A stretch of DNA of 64,000 bases from Methylomonas sp. 11b (lineage in GTDB: Bacteria; Pseudomonadota; Gammaproteobacteria; Methylococcales; Methylomonadaceae): assembly GCF_000515215.1 (NCBI RefSeq), contig NZ_KI911557.1, positions 1,881,586 to 1,945,585 of the forward strand, read 5' to 3'. The notes beneath the pieces are model-generated. The model made no database searches, had not been told where the DNA came from, and saw only the letters and a list, made by a program, of their open reading frames with translations. Position 1 is the first letter of the stretch. Every line of letters begins with the position of its first letter. Positions 26,289-35,129 of the stretch are shown piece after piece. Position numbers and translations under genes: made by a program.

Positions 26289-27224
26289 TTAGCGAAAAAA
26301 CATCACATAGCTCGCCTGAAGAGTAATCACCAAACCATCGAGCAACGCGATAAAGGCGAAACCCTTTTTTGTGTCACGCGGGGAAATCCATTGCGCAAGA
26401 AAGGGCCCCAGCCGTCCACCCCAGAGTACGCCGAGCATCGTGAATGCCGCCAACTCCCAGGGTACGCCACCATAATAGAAGGCATGAATAAAAGCCAGTA
26501 GCAGGGAATTTAACGACAACAATACTACGCCCAGCCCAATTGCCCGGTTAGCGTTAAGGCCATAGGCGAGCATACAAAAGGCGGCAATGATTTCGCCCTC
26601 GCCAATCGCAACCCAGCCGGTAATCATGCCGCCGATAAAAGAAACCAGGACGATTGGGATACGGGCATGCGCGGGAAGTTCTGTTAGTCCGCCTTTTCGA
26701 TCCAACGTGATCAGCGTCAGCAAGCCCGCTATGAACGCAATGGGGCCAAACAGCCCTTTGACCAGCATCGGCTGCGGGTGAATCAAGAATGTGGATATCA
26801 TTGTCCCAATAATAAGCGCAGGCACGGTCCATTTCAAAAGCCGCAACGGTACTTCGCCGCGCCGCAGCCAACCGGATGCGCCGCTGGTCATGCCGACGGC
26901 CTGGGTGACGAACGCGAGTTTTAAGGCGCTGACCGGATCGACTTGGTAAGCGAACATCAGCACGGGAATAAAAACAATGCCGCCCCCAATCGCGGTAGCA
27001 TTACCGATGAATGCACCAAACACACCGACGATGATCAGCGGCCAATTGCTGGCTGCAAGCCCGATTGGGTCTGGGAATATAGTCGCGTAACCGGCAATCC
27101 AGATCAGGGTAAATACAAAAAGCCAAGGCGTGAAATACGCAAAGCTTTTTGCCGATGAAGGGTTGTCCAGCTCCATCACAGGGGCGGAATAACGAGAGAA
27201 CTGCTGTTTTTGATTGCTTCTCAT
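26289..27224 (-). CDS. TauE/SafE (TSUP) family permease 1
   Basis: 311 residues, eight or so membrane segments. The family repeat GGGIVFIPVLMF and ALKLAFVTQAVGMTSG in the first half, with GGMITGWVAIGEGEI in the second, identify a TSUP anion permease (sulfite, sulfonate or similar anions). ATG 27224 chosen. The substrate cannot be deduced. It lies 12 bases after an NrtS-like gene and shares the strand with a second TSUP gene, so the three may form one anion-transport group. Confidence 0.85.
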   Translation of the reverse strand: MRSNQKQQFSRYSAPVMELDNPSSAKSFAYFTPWLFVFTLIWIAGYATIFPDPIGLAASNWPLIIVGVFGAFIGNATAIGGGIVFIPVLMFAYQVDPVSALKLAFVTQAVGMTSGASGWLRRGEVPLRLLKWTVPALIIGTMISTFLIHPQPMLVKGLFGPIAFIAGLLTLITLDRKGGLTELPAHARIPIVLVSFIGGMITGWVAIGEGEIIAAFCMLAYGLNANRAIGLGVVLLSLNSLLLAFIHAFYYGGVPWELAAFTMLGVLWGGRLGPFLAQWISPRDTKKGFAFIALLDGLVITLQASYVMFFR

Positions 27225-27236
27225 CAATGCAACTCA

Positions 27237-27593
27237 TTAAATGTTTTGATTATTTTTAATTTGTTGCAGTCGGATAATGAGCGAATTAAAAACAGTTTTT
27301 GAACAATGAACCAGTTCGCATCCTTTCTTTTTAAGAAGTTCCCAGATTAATTGATTAATACTGGGCATATTCTCAGCAGCACAAATCGCTTCAGTACTTG
27401 AATAGGTCGAAACACAATAGGGCACTAAGTAGGTCAAGGTGATTTTGATGTATTCCTTTATCGATAATCCATCGCTCAACATCACATCGCCGTGATTGAT
27501 CAACATCAGAATTGAACCCACGACTAGCGCAATCTTAATCGCGCGCGTCAAAATATTTTTTTGCAAGGCAATTTTAAACCAACCACTTATCAT
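27237..27593 (-). CDS. NrtS-like nitrate/nitrite transport protein
   Basis: 118 residues. The N-terminal 65 residues match the small NrtS family: AIKIALVVGSILMLINHGD, then ITLTYLVPYCVSTY, two membrane segments. The C-terminal 50 residues (INQLIWELLKKKGCEL..) extend beyond the usual 70-80 residue length and are not recognised. Proposed role is nitrate/nitrite movement, from family only. Confidence 0.7.
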   Translation of the reverse strand: MISGWFKIALQKNILTRAIKIALVVGSILMLINHGDVMLSDGLSIKEYIKITLTYLVPYCVSTYSSTEAICAAENMPSINQLIWELLKKKGCELVHCSKTVFNSLIIRLQQIKNNQNI

Positions 27594-27703
27594 ACGGTGT
27601 CATCCTTACCCAGGTAATGTGTAATAAACACATAAAGATTGGGTGTTTAATAATTAAAATCTGATTGTTAAGATTTGTGTGTTTATAGAGTAATTGCGGA
27701 TGA

Positions 27704-28828
27704 TTAAACGACTGTCTGCCAAAGCAGCCGTATCCCGACTGTGAACAAGAACAGCGCAAATATCTTTTTCAGGTTCTCGGTCGGCAGCTTATGTGCGAGT
27801 TGCGCCCCCATTGGGGCGAATACCCGGCTACTGGTCACGATGCAAAGAAACGCCGGTACATAAAGATAACCCAGGCTCCAGCTAGGAAGACTGGCGTTGC
27901 TCCAGCCCAGGGCGATGTAGCCGAAAGAACCGACGATAGCGATGGATAATCCACAGGCGCTGGAAATAATCCCGGCTTGGCGCAAGGAAAACTGGCGCTT
28001 GACCAGGAAAGGGACGATGATGACCCCGATGTCGGCGCCCAGGAGAGTGCAAAGTACACCGATGATGCCGCCTGCACCGACAAGGTTTCGTTCGCCAGGC
28101 GACTTATCAGGAACGAGCGCTGGCGAGTAGGGTTTGATTATCTGAAAAGCTACCCATAGCGGAAAAAAGGCGAACAGCGTTTTAAAAAGATCGGTCGGCA
28201 GGCTGTCCGCGACAACTGACCCCAACAGAGAACCGACCAAGACACCTGGCACCAGTTGCTTCACGACCGGCCAGTCGACCGCACCGAGAAGGTGGTGAGA
28301 CTGAAGGGAGGCGGCTGAAGTGACGATGATGGTGGCTAGCGAAGTCGCCACGGCCATCAGCATGACCAGGTCCGGCGCAATCCCCTGAGCCGAAAAAAGC
28401 CAGACCAGGAAAGGGACGATAATAATGCCGCCGCCGATGCCGAACAGTCCGGAAAGCAGGCCCGCAACGCTTCCCAAAAGCAGATAGTAAATACTCGGCA
28501 AGCCGACCATCGCCAGCGTGAGCGTCGCGGTAACACAGAACAGTGTCTTATACAGACGCTCGCTTTTAGGCTCTGGGCCAGTCTCGCCGGATTCATCGGT
28601 CTGAACGGATGACTGATAAAGCTTGCTATGGGCAAATACGAGACAATTAACCGCTGTGAAATTAAAGATCGGGCTCAGGAAGTGCAACACCGACAGGTGG
28701 CTGATGGCTGCATTGCCAAAACCGGCCGCCATCAACGCCAATGGTGTTTTGCCATAGAGGGAAGCCCAATCGCGACCGTGGTCTCGCCAAAGATCAACGA
28801 GTTCGACTCCGAATTTCACTTGTATCAT
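27704..28828 (-). CDS. TauE/SafE (TSUP) family permease 2 with N-terminal extension
   Basis: 374 residues. From about residue 112 a standard TSUP permease: YYLLLGSVAGLLSGLFGIGG, IIIVPFLVWLF and, in the second repeat, LLGADIGVIIVPFLV. The first roughly 100 residues (FGVELVDLWRDHGRDWASLYG.., one or two hydrophobic stretches) are outside the family and unrecognised. AAGGAAAA precedes the ATG. Anion substrate unknown. Confidence 0.85.
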   Translation of the reverse strand: MIQVKFGVELVDLWRDHGRDWASLYGKTPLALMAAGFGNAAISHLSVLHFLSPIFNFTAVNCLVFAHSKLYQSSVQTDESGETGPEPKSERLYKTLFCVTATLTLAMVGLPSIYYLLLGSVAGLLSGLFGIGGGIIIVPFLVWLFSAQGIAPDLVMLMAVATSLATIIVTSAASLQSHHLLGAVDWPVVKQLVPGVLVGSLLGSVVADSLPTDLFKTLFAFFPLWVAFQIIKPYSPALVPDKSPGERNLVGAGGIIGVLCTLLGADIGVIIVPFLVKRQFSLRQAGIISSACGLSIAIVGSFGYIALGWSNASLPSWSLGYLYVPAFLCIVTSSRVFAPMGAQLAHKLPTENLKKIFALFLFTVGIRLLWQTVV

Positions 28829-28985
28829 GGTATTTTCCTTCTCAAAGTACGATTGAAATAATAAATGCCGTACTTAGGAACAGAGTCAATCAGAAAGTTA
28901 ACAGACATGAAGTTTTCGATAATGATTTCAAACCAGTCAGCAGGAATCTGCTCCTGTCTGGCTTCCTGATTGGAAAAAGAGGTTG

Positions 28986-30005
28986 TTAATCCAAGTCAGA
29001 ACAGCTATTTACAATACAGTGGCTTAACGCTAAGAAAATATCCTGCCGGTTGTTTTGTGTGGTGATAATCTCTATTCGGCTATTCGCTGAAGGTTTACAC
29101 GGCACGATAGTCATTACCCCATCAACCGCATTAAAAATAAACCAGCCTTTATCGGTCGCAAAAACCGCTTTTATTCTTTCTGCCTCAAGGTTGCTTAGTA
29201 ACCGTGATGTGCGTATATAATCAAAGCAACTGTGTTCCGGGAATACAGCGCCAAAACTCTGGTAACCATCCGTTGAATTAGACTTAAGTTGATACTTATT
29301 CGTTAGCGTGACTTCAGCTGTTTGAGTGAATTGATCTTGATGGGCATTAGGAAAAGAGGCTTGCCTTTCCGGGTTTCTGGTCAAATCCAGCCAGGCAACA
29401 TCCAGTTGACCTTGAACAGTTTGAGCAACAACCGCTTTACGTGGTCGGCTGCCATCGGCCCAACGCTCGAACAGCTGAGTCACTGCCTTGTCGGCTAAAT
29501 CCATTTTATTAGCGACTAGCACATCAGCTAAGGCGATTTGATCAACAAAGTTTTCATGCGATGTGTAGCGACTATCGCCTAACTTTCTCGGATCAACCAG
29601 GCAGATACTGGCCCGCACATCCAGCACGGTTTGAAAATGCCCGCCGACGAGCCTATCCAAGACCCGCTTTGGGTGGCCTAACCCCGTTGGTTCAATAAGC
29701 AAACGGTCCGGCTTGACTTCCGTTAACAAGCGATTAACGGCAACCTGAAAAGGCAGTCCCACCGCACAACACAGACAGCCCCCCGGCACTTCCCTGATTA
29801 TTGCTCCGTGAGCTGCGAAGATAGAGCCGTCGATTCCAACTTGTCCAAACTCATTGACCAATACCGCCCATTTTTCGTCAGCCGGTTTTTGATTAAGCAA
29901 GTTAAGAATGGCCGTGGTTTTACCGGCACCGAGGAAACCCATCACGATATTGGTTGGGATATTGGTCAGTTTTCTGGGCACTTTAGGCTTCATCCATCTA
30001 GGCAT
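28986..30005 (-). CDS. CobW/COG0523-family GTPase (metallochaperone type)
   Basis: 339 residues. G3E GTPase motifs: Walker A GFLGAGKTT, metal-binding GGCLCCAVG, EPTGLGHPKRVLD and NKMDL. The C-terminal CobW domain is recognisable but short. The family supplies or inserts metals such as Zn or Co; the CxCC motif binds the metal. It lies at the end of the mer operon, but a 13-bp hairpin separates it from merE, and no ribosome-binding site precedes ATG 30005. An alternative ATG is at 29993. Confidence 0.82.
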   Translation of the reverse strand: MPRWMKPKVPRKLTNIPTNIVMGFLGAGKTTAILNLLNQKPADEKWAVLVNEFGQVGIDGSIFAAHGAIIREVPGGCLCCAVGLPFQVAVNRLLTEVKPDRLLIEPTGLGHPKRVLDRLVGGHFQTVLDVRASICLVDPRKLGDSRYTSHENFVDQIALADVLVANKMDLADKAVTQLFERWADGSRPRKAVVAQTVQGQLDVAWLDLTRNPERQASFPNAHQDQFTQTAEVTLTNKYQLKSNSTDGYQSFGAVFPEHSCFDYIRTSRLLSNLEAERIKAVFATDKGWFIFNAVDGVMTIVPCKPSANSRIEIITTQNNRQDIFLALSHCIVNSCSDLD

Positions 30006-30006
30006 C

Positions 30007-30043
30007 AAACTGTAGAGACACGATGTGCGCGTCTCTACAGTTT
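30007..30043. terminator. Perfect 13-bp hairpin between merE and the COG0523 gene
   Basis: AAACTGTAGAGAC and GTCTCTACAGTTT pair perfectly around an 11-base loop. It contains the merE stop codon and abuts the GTPase start. It may end or attenuate the mer transcript, but the GTAGAGAC..GTCTCTAC core also has the form of a dispersed palindromic repeat, so a transposed repeat is an alternative. Confidence 0.65.
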
Positions 30044-30343
30044 AATTTTATTAAATGCCAACAGTGCTGCGGTTAACGAAATTAGGCATATCACCGAAAA
30101 TCCCATGACGGCGGTTACCGTATCTGCTGACAAGAAACTGCCTAAGGCTGTCCCGGAAAACAGCATGATCCAAAAAGCAATATGACAAGGACAGGCGAGC
30201 AATGCTAAAGACGCAAAAAACCAACCGGTTAAACGCCTTCTCGGCGACAGGGATTGGTCGGAATATGGCTGCGTTAAAGAGGTATCACAAGACTTGTTAT
30301 CACACTTGGATAAGTGAGCCGTGTTATTTAAACTTGTTTTCAT
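30035..30343 (-). CDS. merE: MerE-like mercury transport protein
   Basis: 102 residues. The C-terminal two-thirds matches MerE: GWFFASLALLACPCHIAF followed by SGTALGSFL and a second membrane helix; the vicinal-type Cys pair is in CPCH. The N-terminal 35 residues, with two Cys (KCDNKSCD), are longer than in typical 78-residue MerE. AGGTGGAA precedes the ATG. Predicted to bring Hg(II) or methylmercury across the inner membrane. Last mer gene before the hairpin. Confidence 0.75.
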   Translation of the reverse strand: MKTSLNNTAHLSKCDNKSCDTSLTQPYSDQSLSPRRRLTGWFFASLALLACPCHIAFWIMLFSGTALGSFLSADTVTAVMGFSVICLISLTAALLAFNKIKL

Positions 30344-30367
30344 TGTTCCACCTTGCTTCGTTTCGAT

Positions 30368-30745
30368 TTATTTACCACAACAGCCAATGGTTTCACCGAA
30401 AACACCGGCATAGTTTGTTTGCCAGGCTAAACGCGCAATGAAATAGTGTGGATTTTTATTGAATTCATTCAAGCAATGAGGGCAGCGACAAAACCCAACC
30501 GAGTTGCCATTAAAATCCACTGTCACTGTGGCATTAAACGGTTTCTCAGCTAAACAAACAGGACATACCGTCAAACCGGCTGTTTCGGCCAGACATGATT
30601 CAGGGTGGGTTATGAATAACTCCAAACAACCTTTGCAACAGAACCAGTATTGCTTCCCTGCATAGTTATGGTGAACAGCATTTTTCTTAGTGATGCCTAA
30701 TCTAACTAACGAGCATCCACAAGCCGGGCAAATGGGCGTCTCCAT
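30368..30745 (-). CDS. Cys-rich TRASH/YHS-like protein in the mer operon
   Basis: 125 residues, no standard mer name. Two similar zinc-ribbon-like halves: CPACGC plus YWFCCKGCLELFITHPESC, then CPVC plus FCRCPHCLNEFNKNP, and a final GCCGK. FCCKGC..F..HPE is the TRASH/YHS metallochaperone motif. About 16 Cys suggest strong binding of Hg or other soft metals in the cytoplasm (no signal peptide). Sits between merC-like and merE-like genes, 6 bases after the former. Role inferred from context. Confidence 0.72.
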   Translation of the reverse strand: METPICPACGCSLVRLGITKKNAVHHNYAGKQYWFCCKGCLELFITHPESCLAETAGLTVCPVCLAEKPFNATVTVDFNGNSVGFCRCPHCLNEFNKNPHYFIARLAWQTNYAGVFGETIGCCGK

Positions 30746-30751
30746 CGTTTG

Positions 30752-31177
30752 TTACCGGTCTTCTGTCTTGCATTCGTCATCCACGCAGGCAGGACTGTTG
30801 CGTCCGATCATAAAATCCCAGATATTGGCGACGACAAAAAGAGTAAGCCCACTATAGACCAGTATCACGGCGACCGGCAATATCCCAGTAACGGTAAACC
30901 CCAAGCCGATGATACTGAGCAATGCGCCGATACCACCGGTCCAGAACGCGAGCATCGCTTCCTCCGATAGCGCTTCATGTTTCCTGGCGGAACGATAAAG
31001 CGCCCATAAATTTAAACCGGTGAACCCTACAAATATCGGTAACAAATAGGCATCGTTTATCAGAAAACCAAGCCCAACAGCACCTACTGTGCTGAGCACA
31101 ACAGAGATGCCGAGACAACACGCCGCAGCAATCGCGGCACCGAATAAACCGCCAAATTGACTTAATTTTTCTCGCAT
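30752..31177 (-). CDS. merC: MerC-like mercury transporter
   Basis: 141-residue protein with four predicted membrane helices. The Cys pair is in AAIAAACCLGISVV, the position where MerC/MerT proteins receive Hg(II). A second pair, ACVDDEC, lies in the C-terminal tail. GAGGAG precedes the ATG. Role: import of Hg(II) to the cytoplasmic reductase. MerF or MerT subgroups are alternatives; the four-helix length favours MerC. Confidence 0.72.
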   Translation of the reverse strand: MREKLSQFGGLFGAAIAAACCLGISVVLSTVGAVGLGFLINDAYLLPIFVGFTGLNLWALYRSARKHEALSEEAMLAFWTGGIGALLSIIGLGFTVTGILPVAVILVYSGLTLFVVANIWDFMIGRNSPACVDDECKTEDR

Positions 31178-31200
31178 TTTAATGCTCCTCAGTAATTCAC

Positions 31201-31566
31201 TTAAAGCACGATACCTAAATGCTGCTTCAGGCTTTGTTCAAAACAATTTAATCGATCCCGACATGTTTCAATATATTGAGTTAACTCAGCCAGACTTGTT
31301 TCCGTAGCGTCAACATCCCTGTTATCACGGCCTGACAATAAACGGTCAATCTGCTCTAACGGAACACCCACATCACGAGCCGTTCGAATAAACAGTAACC
31401 GTTCAATCACGGGCTCGTAAAACAAGAACATTCCGCCCGCTGTTCTGTCGTTTACCTGAATCAAACCTCGATCTATATAGGTTCTAATGCAATGGGTACT
31501 GATACCGGTTTGTTCAGCCAGAGTTGAGAGTCTGATCAGTTTGTCATCCTTAAGACAGACATTCAT
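31201..31566 (-). CDS. merD: MerD-like MerR-family coregulator
   Basis: 121 residues from ATG 31566, directly after the merA stop. N-terminal MerR-type HTH (IRLSTLAEQTGISTHCIRTY, then IDRGLIQV) and a coiled-coil C-terminus. It lacks the three Hg-binding Cys of MerR. In Tn21-type operons MerD sits distal to merA and helps displace MerR from the operator to switch the operon off. Position and length agree. Confidence 0.78.
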   Translation of the reverse strand: MNVCLKDDKLIRLSTLAEQTGISTHCIRTYIDRGLIQVNDRTAGGMFLFYEPVIERLLFIRTARDVGVPLEQIDRLLSGRDNRDVDATETSLAELTQYIETCRDRLNCFEQSLKQHLGIVL

Positions 31567-31568
31567 TT

Positions 31569-33589
<2,021 letters not shown>

Positions 33590-33594
33590 TTTCC

Positions 33595-33966
33595 TTAATT
33601 CATAAAAATCGGGGCATACCAGGGAAAGGTCAACAGCAGTAAGATCAACGCCGAGCCAATCCAGAAGATCATCCGCTGTTTGTGTTTAACTTCGGGTAAT
33701 GCACAGGCCTCGCCTTCTTCACAGCTATCCGGTATCAAATAGAGTTTGCGATACCCCAGGCCAATAAAAATCAGGGTTAGAATAATAAAATAAGGTCTAA
33801 CCGTTTCCATTGAAGTGAAGGCGCTCATCCACGCGCCGCCAATCCCTAAGGATATAAGCAGCAAGGGGCCGACACAGCAGACCGATGCGCCGATAGCGGC
33901 TAGTACGGCACCGATTCCTAGCCAGGATGGGTTTTCTGTGGGTGGTATTTCATGTTCTGTCGTCAT
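33595..33966 (-). CDS. merT: Mercuric transport protein MerT
   Basis: 123 residues from ATG 33966 (GGAA upstream). Three membrane helices. The first holds the Cys pair C30-C31 in GASVCCVGPLLL and the cytoplasmic loop holds C82 and C88 (CEEGEAC), the spacing of classical MerT. Takes Hg(II) from MerP into the cell for MerA. First structural gene after the mer operator. Confidence 0.94.
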   Translation of the reverse strand: MTTEHEIPPTENPSWLGIGAVLAAIGASVCCVGPLLLISLGIGGAWMSAFTSMETVRPYFIILTLIFIGLGYRKLYLIPDSCEEGEACALPEVKHKQRMIFWIGSALILLLLTFPWYAPIFMN

Positions 33967-34065
33967 AAGATTTTCCGAAATAAAAACTAAGCGCCTGATC
34001 CTCTGCATTCAACAAGAGCATGATGAATGCAGAGAATGTGATGTTTTAATAAACTTCGGATAAAA

Positions 34066-34096
34066 ATTTAAATCCCGTTCTATAGAACAGAGTCAA
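34066..34096 (-). promoter_or_regulatory. mer operator-promoter with 19-bp spacer
   Basis: On the minus strand, -35 TTGACT and -10-like TTAAAT are 19 bases apart. Between them lies the perfect 12-base palindrome GTTCTATAGAAC (34077-34088). The overlong spacer is the hallmark of MerR-type promoters, which MerR-Hg untwists to activate. It lies between merR and merT on the same strand. Confidence 0.75.
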
Positions 34097-34122
34097 GCAG
34101 TTGTTGCATTATTTTTGAATAC

Positions 34123-34527
34123 TCAGGATTTTGAGTCCGAGTTATTTGAAAGGGCATTGATGAGGGAACAATGTTCTGCGGAGGAATCGTTCTGACAACC
34201 TTTAACCAGGCTATCCAATACATTATGAAGGGCCGTTAAATCCTTTATTTGCGCATCGATTTGCTGGCATTTCTGTTCGGCAATTTTTCGCACATCGGCG
34301 CAATGATCATCATCAAGCGATAACAGTTGGGCAATTTCTTTTAAGGTAAAACCCGCTTGTTGCGCGCGTTTGATGAACCGGATTCTGGCGATGGTATGGG
34401 GTGGATAATGCCGGTAGCCGCTAAGGGGTTTACCAGGTTCATCCAGCAAACCTATACGCTGGTAATAACGGATAGTTTCAACAGTGACTTCGGTTTGTTT
34501 GGCCAGATTGCCGATCGTCAGTTTCAT
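34123..34527 (-). CDS. merR: Mercury-responsive regulator MerR
   Basis: 134 residues from ATG 34527. HTH: KLTIGNLAKQTEVTVETIRY and YQRIGLL. The Hg(II) ligands are C76, C111 and C120, with the same 35- and 9-residue spacing as C82, C117 and C126 of Tn501 MerR. Represses, and with Hg(II) activates, the mer promoter at 34066. In most proteobacterial mer operons merR is divergent; here it points the same way as merT, directly upstream. Confidence 0.94.
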   Translation of the reverse strand: MKLTIGNLAKQTEVTVETIRYYQRIGLLDEPGKPLSGYRHYPPHTIARIRFIKRAQQAGFTLKEIAQLLSLDDDHCADVRKIAEQKCQQIDAQIKDLTALHNVLDSLVKGCQNDSSAEHCSLINALSNNSDSKS

Positions 34528-34630
34528 CTTTGCGCCTGTATGTGTTGTTTCAGAAAACGACCAATTGATGTGACGCGATTGATGGCGCAAGACAAAACGC
34601 ACCTACCTGATCTGCATCCAGCAAGCGGCT

Positions 34631-34672
34631 GACTTCGGTTTGTTTGGCAAGTTTGCCAATAGTTAGGTTCAC
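34631..34672 (-). pseudogene. 14-codon fragment of a second merR-like gene
   Basis: Reading from the GTG at 34672: VNLTIGKLAKQTEV, which matches the first 14 residues of the intact merR (MKLTIGNLAKQTEV) at DNA and protein level, then turns into unrelated sequence. It is an N-terminal stub about 100 bases upstream of merR, left by deletion or recombination between two merR copies. Confidence 0.65.
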
Positions 34673-34723
34673 GCCGTTACAAGTTTCTCAGATTTATAAG
34701 TTCCACAAAAGCGGATCGCCAGA

Positions 34724-35047
34724 TTAATGCTCCGTTCCTCGAACCATCTCTGCCATATCCCGGTTTGCAGTGACGGCCTGCTGGTAAAGATCAATCACTT
34801 CTTGGCTATGCGCTTTAAGATCGTTCGCATGTCTACCATAAACGTAACGTTGCGACTCAAATTGGCTGAGATATTCTTTATGTTCCTCAATCTTGGTCTG
34901 TAATTCATTGGCCTCGTCTTGGAAATGTTTGGCTAATGCCTCATGCTGTATAGTCAGGTCAGTATCCATGGCATGAGGCTCCATGAAGCTACAAGCAGAT
35001 AATAAGGATTCAGCTAAAACTAAAAGAATCAGTGATTTTAATGTCAT
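34724..35047 (-). CDS. Small metal-island lipoprotein L5 (HxMD family)
   Basis: 107 residues from ATG 35047 (GGAGAT upstream). Lipobox LLSAC with Cys19, then HAMDT, IQHEALAKHFQDE and EEHKEYLSQFESQRYVYGR. It lacks the AKTKAD stretch, like L3, and is the one paralog in which the HC pair is HS (AHSQEV). The C-terminus ends MAEMVRGTEH instead of HRQM. It follows the P1B-ATPase of the czc operon after 82 bases, so the divergence may track a Zn/Cd rather than Cu module (inference). Confidence 0.8.
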   Translation of the reverse strand: MTLKSLILLVLAESLLSACSFMEPHAMDTDLTIQHEALAKHFQDEANELQTKIEEHKEYLSQFESQRYVYGRHANDLKAHSQEVIDLYQQAVTANRDMAEMVRGTEH

Positions 35048-35129
35048 GGTTATCTCCAAAGGTATCTTGAAATGGTAATGTCTAGGCGCTTTGACAATGT
35101 TAAAGCGACCTTTAATAAGTTCAGGCCAC

